From Thiomargarita sp. (lineage in GTDB: Bacteria > Pseudomonadota > Gammaproteobacteria > Beggiatoales > Beggiatoaceae), in contig DYSU01000016.1 of assembly GCA_020726335.1 (NCBI GenBank), forward strand, positions 1 to 41,474: a stretch of DNA of 41,474 nucleotides, in the 5' to 3' direction. A program made the position numbers and the translations under genes. Shown in pieces: positions 16,695 through 24,355 of this stretch (position 1 is the first letter of the stretch; every line of letters begins with the position of its first letter). The notes beneath the pieces are model-generated. The model worked only from the letters and a program-made list of their open reading frames with translations, searched no databases and had not been told where the DNA came from.

Positions 16695-18616
16695 AGCCTG
16701 TTGTCTTATTTTTCCTCTTGTTTCAATCAGTTATAGCGTGGGCTGAGCCTGTTACCTTAAATTTGGAAGATGTCGATATCACTATTTTGATCAAAATGGT
16801 GGCCGATGTGACCCATAAAAATTTTGTGGTTGATGAACGGGTCAAAGGCAAAGTCACCGTGATTTCCAAACACCCCATGCAAGAAGATGAATTATATCAA
16901 GTTTTTCTATCAATTCTCAGCGTGCATCATTTTGCCGCAATCAGCAGTGGCCAAGTGATTAAAATTGTCCCAGATGCCGAAGCGCGCATGACCTCCCAAG
17001 GCGATGCGGCCAGCGACGACATCGAAACCCGTGTGATTGCCGTTGACCACATCGACGTGGCGCAATTGGTGCCGATTTTACGCCCGCTGTTGCCGCCACA
17101 AAGCCACATTGCCGCCTTCAGCCAAAGCAATATGCTGGTCATTTCTGACCGCCGTGGCAACATCCAACGGGTGTTGGATTTGATTGCCCGCATTGACACC
17201 ACAGGGCAAAAAGGGATTGACATCATGGGCTTAAAACACGCCAGTGCCAGCGAAGTGGTGCGTTTGCTCAAACAATTGGCGCAACAAGACCCAACCAACA
17301 AAACCCCCGGCGATGTCAGTTTGGTGGCCGATGAACGCACCAACAGCGTGTTAATCAGCGGCGACAAAACCGCCCGCCTGCGTTATCAAACCTTGGTCAG
17401 CCATTTAGACACACCGCTGAAAAGCGCGGGCAACACCGTCGTTGTGTATTTGCGCTACGCCCAAGCCGAAGAATTGGTGCCGATTTTACAAGGCATCAGC
17501 AACAGCAACTTGGGCAAAAGCGGTTTTATCGCGGTGGATGACAAAACCCCCAAATCGGACAACAACTTGGCCACCAATATTCAAGCCGACAGCAACACCA
17601 ACAGTTTAATCATCACCGCCAGCCCCAGCGTGTTGCGCGATTTAGACAATGTGATTAAAAAACTTGACATCCGCCGCGCCCAAGTGTTGGTTGAAGCGGT
17701 GATTGCTGAAGTGGAATTCAACACCGCCAAAGAATTTGGCGTGCAATGGGTGGCCGATGGCTCAGGCGATGGCACAGGGCCTGTGGGTTTAATCAATTTT
17801 GGCAGTCCGGGCAGTGGCATTTTGGATTTGGCCAACAGCGTGGTCAACAACGTAATTCCCACGGCGGGCGGGGTCAATGGCGCAACCGTTGGCGCAGGTC
17901 GCTTTAATCACAGCCGTTTTAATTTTGCGGTGTTGTTGCGCGCACTCTCCAGCGACAGCGGCACCAATGTGTTGTCCACACCGTCATTGGTCACGTTGGA
18001 CAACCAAGAAGCGAAAATTGTCGTCGGTCGCAATGTGCCGTTTATCACAGGTCAATACAGCAACACGGGCGCGGCCACAGGCGCGGCCAATCCATTTCAA
18101 ACCATTCAACGCCAAGATGTCGGTTTGACTTTGAAAGTTAAACCACAAATCAACGAAGGCAACACCATCAAGCTTGACATCGAACAAGAAGTCTCCAGTC
18201 TGGCCGATAACGATTTGAGCGCGTCAGACATCATCACCAACACCCGTTCCATCAAAACCGTGGTCATGGTTGAAGACGGCAACATGGTGGTGTTGGGCGG
18301 TTTGCTCAATGAAGATTTGTCCGATTCCACCCAAAAAGTTCCCGCGTTGGGCGACATTCCCGTGTTGGGTGGTTTGTTTCGTTATCAAAAAGCGAAAAAA
18401 ACCAAACGCAATTTGATGGTTTTTCTCCATCCTGTGATTTTGCGCAACAGTGAAACCGAAAACAAAATCAGCCACGACAAATACCAATACATGCAAACCC
18501 AACAAAAACAACAACGTGACAAAGGTGTGCCGTTGACTGATGCAGCTGAAGTGCCTGTATTGCCTGATTTGACTGACTTTTTAACCGTGTTGCCGGGCGA
18601 CGACCGACCTTTATAA
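16691..18616 (+). CDS. gspD: Type II secretion outer-membrane secretin GspD
   Basis: The multimeric outer-membrane channel of the type II secretion system. The 641-residue precursor has a signal peptide (MKPVVLFFLLFQSVIAWA). It continues with the N0 domain (LNLEDVDITILIKMVADVT), N1-N3 repeats between about 115 and 350, and the secretin core with VPALGDIPVLGGLFR and a final beta-strand region ending FLHPVILRN. The C-terminal 40 residues resemble an S domain that binds a pilotin. ATG 16691 is chosen because it creates the signal peptide; upstream in-frame starts fall inside pgsA. No other gsp gene is present, though gspC or gspE usually sits next to it. Confidence 0.94.
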   Translation: MKPVVLFFLLFQSVIAWAEPVTLNLEDVDITILIKMVADVTHKNFVVDERVKGKVTVISKHPMQEDELYQVFLSILSVHHFAAISSGQVIKIVPDAEARMTSQGDAASDDIETRVIAVDHIDVAQLVPILRPLLPPQSHIAAFSQSNMLVISDRRGNIQRVLDLIARIDTTGQKGIDIMGLKHASASEVVRLLKQLAQQDPTNKTPGDVSLVADERTNSVLISGDKTARLRYQTLVSHLDTPLKSAGNTVVVYLRYAQAEELVPILQGISNSNLGKSGFIAVDDKTPKSDNNLATNIQADSNTNSLIITASPSVLRDLDNVIKKLDIRRAQVLVEAVIAEVEFNTAKEFGVQWVADGSGDGTGPVGLINFGSPGSGILDLANSVVNNVIPTAGGVNGATVGAGRFNHSRFNFAVLLRALSSDSGTNVLSTPSLVTLDNQEAKIVVGRNVPFITGQYSNTGAATGAANPFQTIQRQDVGLTLKVKPQINEGNTIKLDIEQEVSSLADNDLSASDIITNTRSIKTVVMVEDGNMVVLGGLLNEDLSDSTQKVPALGDIPVLGGLFRYQKAKKTKRNLMVFLHPVILRNSETENKISHDKYQYMQTQQKQQRDKGVPLTDAAEVPVLPDLTDFLTVLPGDDRPL

Positions 18617-18660
18617 CGGGCGCATGTCTTGGCTTTAATCTTTTTTATTGTGGGTAAGTT

Positions 18661-19848
18661 ATGAAATTTTATCAGTTTTTTGGTTATAGCAGTGTGTTGT
18701 CCTGCTTGTTATGGGCTGATGTCAGCCAAGCACGCATCAAGCTCATTACCTTGCCTGTGCGTGACCAAGTGACGATTCAACTCAGCCATCCCGGCGCAAC
18801 TTTGGTGCAAGAAGAACGTACAGTGCCATTGACTCAAGGGCTGAATCAAGTCGATTTTTCATGGAAAAACACAGAGGTTGATCCTAACAGCTTGATTTTT
18901 CAGATATTAGCGTCACCTGCGGCGGCGGATGTTAAAGTGTTGTCCATCAGTTATCCGCCCAATGAAAACGCGCTGGTGTGGCAGGTCTCGGCCAAACAAG
19001 CCGCTTCAGCCAAAGTGCGCATCAGCTATTTGCTCGGCGGTTTGAGCAAAACGTTTGCTTATCACGCCACCGCCAATCAAGCAGAGACAGAACTCACGCT
19101 CAAACAATATGTTTATCTTAAAAATCAAGCGAATGAAGCCTTTGAATCCAGCCAAATTTATTTGGGACAAGGGCAAAATTTCAACCACAGTTTGGGGCTG
19201 AACGAAACCAAAAAATTGCTGGTGCGCAGTGACAACGCCGTACCCATCAAAAAAACCTATACCGCTGATGTGTTTAATTTTAACTACAGCGATGCGGCAC
19301 AAAAAAAACTCAACATCCCTATGCACTATGTATTGCAAAACAATACAGAAAACCATTTGGGACAAACCACCTTGCCTTATGGAAAAGCGCGGATTTTTCA
19401 ACAAGATGGCAAAGGGGGTTACAGCTTTGTTGGCGAAGATTGGGCGCAGTTAACCCCGCGTGATGAAGAACTCAAGCTGTTTTTGGGTACGGCGCGTGAT
19501 ATTGTGGTCAAACGCACGATTGAAACCAACGAACGCCAGCAGGTTGCGGGCAATTTGTATCAATATCATATTGTGGTTAAATATGAAGTGGAAAATTTCA
19601 AAGACAGGGCTGTGCAGTTGGATGTGATTGAATACGCTGATGAATTGCGCAACGAAGTACAAAACAACAATGGCCGCGCTGTGGTTTGGACGTTGAACAA
19701 AGCCACGGATTTTCCCAATGGCTTGGACACAGAATTGAGTGATTTCAATAAGTTGGTGTTACACGCGCCGTTACCCGCTCGTCAAGCCAACGGCCAAGCG
19801 CAAAAACAAGTGTTTCATTTGGCTCTTGACATGCGTCATGAATGGTAG
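18661..19848 (+). CDS. Secreted DUF4139-type protein
   Basis: A 395-residue protein with an N-terminal signal peptide ending near SQA (residue 24). The body is beta-rich. It contains segments seen in DUF4139 proteins: QVDFSWKNTEVDPNSL in the N-terminal part, then PMHYVLQNN, LPYGKARIFQQDG, and LFLGTARDIVVKR in the C-terminal half. The function of this family is not established. It follows gspD by 44 bases on the same strand, so it may be cotranscribed, but that does not show it is a secretion substrate. The gene ends 12 bases before the convergent yjeT-like gene. Confidence 0.78.
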   Translation: MKFYQFFGYSSVLSCLLWADVSQARIKLITLPVRDQVTIQLSHPGATLVQEERTVPLTQGLNQVDFSWKNTEVDPNSLIFQILASPAAADVKVLSISYPPNENALVWQVSAKQAASAKVRISYLLGGLSKTFAYHATANQAETELTLKQYVYLKNQANEAFESSQIYLGQGQNFNHSLGLNETKKLLVRSDNAVPIKKTYTADVFNFNYSDAAQKKLNIPMHYVLQNNTENHLGQTTLPYGKARIFQQDGKGGYSFVGEDWAQLTPRDEELKLFLGTARDIVVKRTIETNERQQVAGNLYQYHIVVKYEVENFKDRAVQLDVIEYADELRNEVQNNNGRAVVWTLNKATDFPNGLDTELSDFNKLVLHAPLPARQANGQAQKQVFHLALDMRHEW

Positions 19849-19860
19849 CTCGTGGCAAAC

Positions 19861-20049
19861 TCAACGCGCCCAATACAGCAAAACCACCCCAGCCAACATG
19901 CTGAACAGCCCATACCAACGCAGGTGTTGGTTGGGCAGTTGCATCAGAGTTTGCAGACCATCGCGCCATTTGGCTGGGCTGATAAACGGCATAATACCTT
20001 CAAACACCAGCATCAACGCCAACGCCGCCCATAAATCTGACCACATCAT
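19861..20049 (-). CDS. yjeT: DUF2065 family inner-membrane protein (YjeT-like)
   Basis: A 62-residue protein with two membrane helices separated by a short loop: LWAALALMLVFEGIMPFI and WYGLFSMLAGVVLLYWAR. The central PAKWRD stretch is typical of DUF2065 proteins. In gammaproteobacteria this gene usually follows hflC; here its ATG overlaps the hflC stop by four bases. Function is unknown, but the fixed position suggests a link to the HflKC complex. A second Met directly after the first is an equally possible start. Confidence 0.88.
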   Translation of the reverse strand: MMWSDLWAALALMLVFEGIMPFISPAKWRDGLQTLMQLPNQHLRWYGLFSMLAGVVLLYWAR

Positions 20050-20906
20050 TGACTTTTCTTAAAGAACGTAAAAAATTCGCTGTTGGGTTCTAACACCAAT
20101 ATATCGGAGGGCTTGTTAAAGGTTTTTTTATAGGCATTCAAACTGCGATAAAAATGATAGAACTGTGGATTTTTACCAAAGGCTTCAGCGTAAATTTTGG
20201 CCGCTTCGGCATCGCCTTGGCCGCGTAATTCTTCAGATTTGCGTTGGGCTTCGGCCAAGAGTTCCACTTTTTTTCTGTCGGCACCGGCTTTGATGCGAAT
20301 CGCTTCAGCTTGGCCACGCGAGCGCAATTCTTTGGCCACGCGCTCACGCTCAGCTTCCATTCGTCGGTAAACGGAATTGCTGACTTCTTCAGGTAAATCA
20401 ATGCGTTTCATGCGAACGTCTTCAATTTTGATGCCCAAAGAATGGGTTCGGGCGTTGGCTTCATCGCGCATTTTGCTCATGATGTCGGCGCGTTCACCCG
20501 ATACGACTTCTTTGATGGTGCGAATGCCAAATTTGCCGCGCAAACCATCGGCGATGATTTCTGACAGGCGTTGACTGGCACGCGCTTCACTGCCGCCTAA
20601 GGTGGTGTAATAATCGGTGACATTGATGATGCGCCATTTGACAAAAGAATCGACAATCACGCTTTTCTTTTCGCTGGTCAAAAACCGTTGTGGCTCGGCA
20701 TCCAAGGTTAAAATGCGTTTGTCAAAATAGCGAATTTCATCAAACAACGGCAATTTGAAATGCAAGCCTGCGGTTTCGGCCACGCTGATGACTCTGCCCC
20801 AACGCAGTTTAAGCGCGTATTCGGTTTGCTCTACGATGTACGCGCTGAAAAAAAACAGCAAAGCAGAGGCAATGAGAACAGGTGCCAATAATTTATTCAT
20901 ATTCAT
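20046..20906 (-). CDS. hflC: HflC, SPFH-domain regulator of FtsH
   Basis: A 286-residue inner-membrane protein with one N-terminal helix (about 5-24) and a periplasmic SPFH/band 7 domain. It shows YALKLRWGRV, DSFVKWRI and the long charged helix MEAERERVAKELRSRG. With HflK it forms a large cage that encloses FtsH protease and modulates degradation of membrane proteins. It overlaps the hflK stop by one base (TGATG) and yjeT by four. A second ATG two codons downstream is an alternative start. The length is below that of E. coli HflC (334), but the domain is complete. Confidence 0.95.
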   Translation of the reverse strand: MNMNKLLAPVLIASALLFFFSAYIVEQTEYALKLRWGRVISVAETAGLHFKLPLFDEIRYFDKRILTLDAEPQRFLTSEKKSVIVDSFVKWRIINVTDYYTTLGGSEARASQRLSEIIADGLRGKFGIRTIKEVVSGERADIMSKMRDEANARTHSLGIKIEDVRMKRIDLPEEVSNSVYRRMEAERERVAKELRSRGQAEAIRIKAGADRKKVELLAEAQRKSEELRGQGDAEAAKIYAEAFGKNPQFYHFYRSLNAYKKTFNKPSDILVLEPNSEFFTFFKKSQ

Positions 20907-22063
20907 CAGCGTTGACTCCTTCCACGTTCGTCGGTTTCCACTGTTTCTTGAGGCGGTTGTTCGGGTTTTTGTTTGTCCATTTCGATGTCAACTTGTTGTA
21001 AACTATCGGGTTCTTGGTGTTGCACTCTGGTTTTTTCTCCCAGCATTTTATCCAAGGGCAACCACAACAAGGGGTTGCTTTGATCAACGTCAACCATGAT
21101 TTTACTGCTGTTGCTCAATACAAATTCCATGGTTTCCAAATACAGGCGCGAACGGGTGACATCAGGGGCTTGCTCATAGGCTTGGCGCACTTGGTTGAAG
21201 CGGCTGGATTCCCCTTTGGCCAGCAACACGACTTGTGATTTATAGGCTTCGGCTTCTTGGGTTAAACGGTCTGCCACGCCGCTGGCTTTTTGTTCGACTT
21301 CATTGGCATAGGCTTCGGCTTTGTTTTTATGCCGTTCTTCATCTTCGCGGGCTTTGATGGCATCATCAAACGAGGCTTGCACTTGTTGGGGGGGTTGCGC
21401 TTCTTGCAAGTTGACGCTGGAAACCACCAAACCTGTGACATAGCGGTCAACGATGTCTTGGATTAATTTTTGTGTTTTAACCGCCAATTCAGTGCGGCCA
21501 CTGGTCAACACCGCATCCATTTTGGTGGAACCCACTTGTTCGCGTAACGCGCTTTCTGTGGCATCGTGCAAGGTTTTATCAGGGTCGCGCACATTGAATA
21601 AAAAGTCTTTGGCATCAGCCACTTGGTATTGTACCACCAAGCCAATGCGCACGATGTTTTCATCTTTGGTCAACATATGGGCGGCATGGTTGACGGAACG
21701 AATTTCTGTGACATTGACTTTATAAACCCGTTCAACAGGGTAGGGAATGTGCCAATTTAAACCCGAATCGGTGGTTTTTAAATATTGGCCAAAACGCAAC
21801 ACCACGCCTTTTTCCGCAGGTTGCACGGTATAAAAACCAAAGCCTAACCAAATAACCAATAAAATCAGACCGATAACCCAAGTTTGTTTATTGGGCATGT
21901 TGTCTTGTTCAGGTTTTTTACGAGGGCTGTTTTTGCCAATTAAATTTTTTAAGCCATCTTGGGCTTTTTTGAGAAGTTCATCTAAATCGGGCGGCCCTTG
22001 CTCATTGTTTTTGCGGTTGCCCCACGGGTCTTTATTGTCGCCACTGGGTTCGTTCCAAGCCAT
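20906..22063 (-). CDS. hflK: HflK, SPFH-domain regulator of FtsH
   Basis: A 385-residue partner of HflC. The N-terminal cytoplasmic region is Gly/Asn/Lys-rich and begins MAWNEPSGDNKDPWG, typical of HflK. One membrane helix follows at about 55-75, then the SPFH domain with EKGVVLRFGQYLKT and a long Glu/Ala-rich helix (ANEVEQKASGVADRLTQEAE). The C-terminal tail is polar and rich in Gln, Glu and Asp. It heads the hflK-hflC-yjeT operon. In E. coli this follows miaA-hfq-hflX; here those genes lie about 8 kb away, and hflX and purA are not in the window. Confidence 0.95.
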   Translation of the reverse strand: MAWNEPSGDNKDPWGNRKNNEQGPPDLDELLKKAQDGLKNLIGKNSPRKKPEQDNMPNKQTWVIGLILLVIWLGFGFYTVQPAEKGVVLRFGQYLKTTDSGLNWHIPYPVERVYKVNVTEIRSVNHAAHMLTKDENIVRIGLVVQYQVADAKDFLFNVRDPDKTLHDATESALREQVGSTKMDAVLTSGRTELAVKTQKLIQDIVDRYVTGLVVSSVNLQEAQPPQQVQASFDDAIKAREDEERHKNKAEAYANEVEQKASGVADRLTQEAEAYKSQVVLLAKGESSRFNQVRQAYEQAPDVTRSRLYLETMEFVLSNSSKIMVDVDQSNPLLWLPLDKMLGEKTRVQHQEPDSLQQVDIEMDKQKPEQPPQETVETDERGRSQR

Positions 22064-22163
22064 CGCTTATCTGCTCCGAGAGTATCTAAAACCAAAGTGG
22101 CACATCATAGCGGATTTTGGGCGATAAAAAAAGCAATCGCTGGTTTAATCTTGATATTCTGCG

Positions 22164-22175
22164 TATAATGCGGCG
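22164..22175 (+). promoter_or_regulatory. Candidate promoter -10 with GC-rich discriminator
   Basis: A perfect TATAAT at 22164-22169 is followed by GCGGCG. The -35 (TGGTTT, 17 bases upstream) is poor. A GC-rich discriminator is a known feature of promoters repressed by ppGpp/DksA. It lies in the hflK/Met-heptad gene divergent region (22064-22262). Confidence 0.5.
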
Positions 22176-22243
22176 TTTTCTTACCATGAATGATAACAAG
22201 AGATGAAAGCTAAAAAAAGTGTTGTTGCACTTTAGCTTTTTTT
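22176..22243 (+). ncRNA. Short leader RNA ending in an intrinsic terminator (attenuator or sRNA)
   Basis: From the TATAAT at 22164 the predicted transcript would begin near 22176 and reach a hairpin with U-tract by 22243, giving an RNA of roughly 68 bases. A six-codon frame (MNDNKR) at 22185-22205 lies before the hairpin. The next gene begins 19 bases after the U-tract with its own strong ribosome-binding site. This could be an attenuated leader or a free-standing small RNA. Confidence 0.38.
22206..22243 (+). terminator. Intrinsic terminator upstream of the Met-heptad gene
   Basis: AAAGCTAAA (22206-22214) is complementary to TTTAGCTTT (22231-22239), and GTG/CAC closes an inner TTGTTG loop. 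Seven Ts run from 22237 to 22243. It stands before a gene rather than after one. Confidence 0.65.
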
Positions 22244-22262
22244 ATTATGGAAGGAGGAGCCG

Positions 22263-22841
22263 ATGTTTGAAAAAGAGCCACGTACGTTTTCACCTGAGTT
22301 TAAAAAATTATCGCCCGAACAAAAGGCGATGGTTAAATTAGAGATTACTTTATCACGCTTTTTTAAAACTTTTGACCGCAGCATCAGCCGTTGGGAACGG
22401 ATGATTTATCCTATGTTGCTGGTTTTGGGCATTTTAGGCTTATCAGGCTTTTATTTGATTTACAATATCACCAAAGACATGAATACCATGTCACACAACA
22501 TGGACCCTGACATGCAAACCAACTTGGCCAGCATGTCACAAAACATGGCCGATTTATCTAAAAACATCGCCATCATGACCAAACAAGTCGGCAAAATGAC
22601 GGGAAATATCGACAGCATGAGCCAAAATATTGCAGTGATGAATAAAAATATTTACAGCATGGACAAACACATCGGCAATATGGATGTCAATATGTCAGGC
22701 ATCAAACAAGATTTAGTCCAAATGAACAACACCATGCGCTTAATGAATGTCAACACAGGTTTGATGAGCCAAGACATGAGCGGTTTAAATCAACACATTG
22801 GCCGACCCGCTCGCTTTATCAGCAATTTTGCGCCATGGTAA
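22263..22841 (+). CDS. Membrane-anchored protein with a 14-heptad Met/Ile coiled coil
   Basis: A 192-residue protein: a charged N-terminal region, one membrane helix (about 48-68, YPMLLVLGILGLSGFYLIY), then an unbroken coiled coil. From residue 84 to 179 the sequence is 14 seven-residue repeats. Met occupies position a at 84, 91, 105, 112, 119, 126, 133, 140, 154, 161 and 168 (Leu or Ile at 98, 147, 175). Ile, Met, Leu or Val occupies position d at 88, 95, 102 and so on, except T165. Asn usually precedes d. The protein ends in GRPARFISNFAPW. GGAAGGAGGA gives a very strong ribosome-binding site. It lies 29 bases before purC. I do not recognise a named family; a membrane-tethered rod or scaffold is inferred. 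Confidence 0.8.
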   Translation: MFEKEPRTFSPEFKKLSPEQKAMVKLEITLSRFFKTFDRSISRWERMIYPMLLVLGILGLSGFYLIYNITKDMNTMSHNMDPDMQTNLASMSQNMADLSKNIAIMTKQVGKMTGNIDSMSQNIAVMNKNIYSMDKHIGNMDVNMSGIKQDLVQMNNTMRLMNVNTGLMSQDMSGLNQHIGRPARFISNFAPW

Positions 22842-22870
22842 GCGCGCTTTTTTTCTGTTAGGAACACACC

Positions 22871-23767
22871 ATGACCCAAACCGCTTTATTCCGTTCTGAA
22901 CTCAAATCGCTACAACGTATTCAACAAGGCAAAGTGCGCGATATTTATGCGATTGACGACCAGCACATGTTGATTGTCACCACGGATCGTTTATCCGCGT
23001 TCGATGTGGTATTGCCTGACCCCATTCCGCAAAAAGGCGCGCTGTTGACGGCGGTGTCTAATTTTTGGTTTGCCTTCAGCCGCGATTTGATTCCCAACCA
23101 TTTGGCCGATTTAAGCTTGGCCGATGTATTGCCTGATGCAACCGAACGCGAACAAGTGGCGGGGCGGGCGATTGTGGTCAAAAGGCTCAAACCCTTGCCC
23201 GTCGAAGCGATTGTGCGCGGCTATTTGGTTGGCTCAGCTTGGAAAGATTATCAAAAAACAGGGGTCGTTTGTGGCATCGCTCTGCCACAAGGCTTGCAAT
23301 TGGCCAGTAAACTGGCGCAACCTTTGTTCACGCCGTCAACCAAAGCCGAGATGGGCGCGCACGATGAAAACATTGATTTTGCCCAAGCGGTTGAATTATT
23401 GGGGCAAGCGTTGGCTGAACAAGTACGCGCTGTCAGCTTAAAACTGTACACCAAAGCACGCGATTATGCCGCTGGCAAAAACATCCTCATCGCGGACACC
23501 AAATTTGAATTTGGTTTGGATGCCAACGGCACATTGACTTTGATTGATGAAGTCTTAACCCCTGATTCATCACGCTTTTGGCCTGTCGATGGCTATTGTG
23601 TGGGACACAATCCCCAAAGTTTTGATAAGCAATTTGTGCGTGATTATTTAGAAAGTTTGGATTGGGACAAAACCCCACCCGCCCCGCATTTACCCGCAGA
23701 CATCATCGCTAAAACGGCAGAAAAATACCGTGAAGCACAACAGCGTTTAACCACTCAGACCCTTTAA
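22871..23767 (+). CDS. purC: Phosphoribosylaminoimidazole-succinocarboxamide synthase
   Basis: Joins CAIR and aspartate using ATP to make SAICAR, the eighth step of purine synthesis. Visible motifs are [20 protein letters not shown] (ATP grasp), [33 protein letters not shown] (substrate loop) and [14 protein letters not shown]. At 298 residues it belongs to the longer type also seen in yeast, rather than the roughly 240-residue enteric type. A Shine-Dalgarno (TAGGAAC) precedes the ATG. It ends three bases before porG, so purine synthesis and a ferredoxin-dependent oxidoreductase share an apparent operon. Confidence 0.96.
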   Translation: MTQTALFRSELKSLQRIQQGKVRDIYAIDDQHMLIVTTDRLSAFDVVLPDPIPQKGALLTAVSNFWFAFSRDLIPNHLADLSLADVLPDATEREQVAGRAIVVKRLKPLPVEAIVRGYLVGSAWKDYQKTGVVCGIALPQGLQLASKLAQPLFTPSTKAEMGAHDENIDFAQAVELLGQALAEQVRAVSLKLYTKARDYAAGKNILIADTKFEFGLDANGTLTLIDEVLTPDSSRFWPVDGYCVGHNPQSFDKQFVRDYLESLDWDKTPPAPHLPADIIAKTAEKYREAQQRLTTQTL

Positions 23768-23770
23768 CCT

Positions 23771-24355
23771 ATGTTAGAAATTCGCATTCATGGACGTGGC
23801 GGCCAAGGCAACGTAGTCGCCGCTTATTTATTGGCCAGCGCGGCCTTTGAAGTCAAACAATACTGCCAAGCCTTTCCCAATTTTGGTGCAGAACGGCGCG
23901 GTGCGCCTGTAATGGCGTTTGTGCGCATTGCGCGTAACCCCATCCGCCAACGCAACCAAGTGTTGCATCCTGCGTTTTTAATCGTGCAAGATGAAGCTTT
24001 GTTGCAAATCCCTGAAGTATTGGCAGGCTTACAACCCAACGGCGGGATTTTAATCAACTCCAACAAAAGTCAGATTGATTTGCCGTTGGATTTTGCGCAT
24101 GATGTGGTGTGTTTGCCCGCCACCCGTTTGGCGCAAGAGGTGTTAGGCCGACCTGTGCCAAACACTGCATTGCTGTCGGCGTTTTTGTCCTTAACCGATT
24201 TATTGCCGCACGATGCGCTGGAAAAAGCCTTGCAACACCGTTTCAAAGGCAAAGTATTGGACAAAAATTTACAGTTGATTGAACAAGCGCGCAGTTTGGT
24301 TGAAGCCAACCGCTGGACAGAACGATTGGAGAGTTTATATGTTAAACGCAATTGA
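23771..24355 (+). CDS. porG: 2-oxoacid:ferredoxin oxidoreductase gamma subunit
   Basis: A 194-residue subunit of pyruvate/2-oxoacid:ferredoxin oxidoreductase, the enzyme interconverting a 2-oxoacid with CoA and an acyl-CoA using ferredoxin. The family hallmark HGRGGQG appears at residues 7-13, followed by FPNFGAERRGAPV, a conserved loop. It is followed at once by the alpha subunit, whose start overlaps this gene by 17 bases. A delta (2x4Fe-4S) subunit, often between gamma and alpha, is missing. Confidence 0.9.
   Translation: MLEIRIHGRGGQGNVVAAYLLASAAFEVKQYCQAFPNFGAERRGAPVMAFVRIARNPIRQRNQVLHPAFLIVQDEALLQIPEVLAGLQPNGGILINSNKSQIDLPLDFAHDVVCLPATRLAQEVLGRPVPNTALLSAFLSLTDLLPHDALEKALQHRFKGKVLDKNLQLIEQARSLVEANRWTERLESLYVKRN

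Noticed and set aside
22263-22841. CRISPR or tandem DNA repeat in the coiled-coil gene
   Set aside because: The repetition is at the protein heptad level; the DNA units differ and have no spacer structure.
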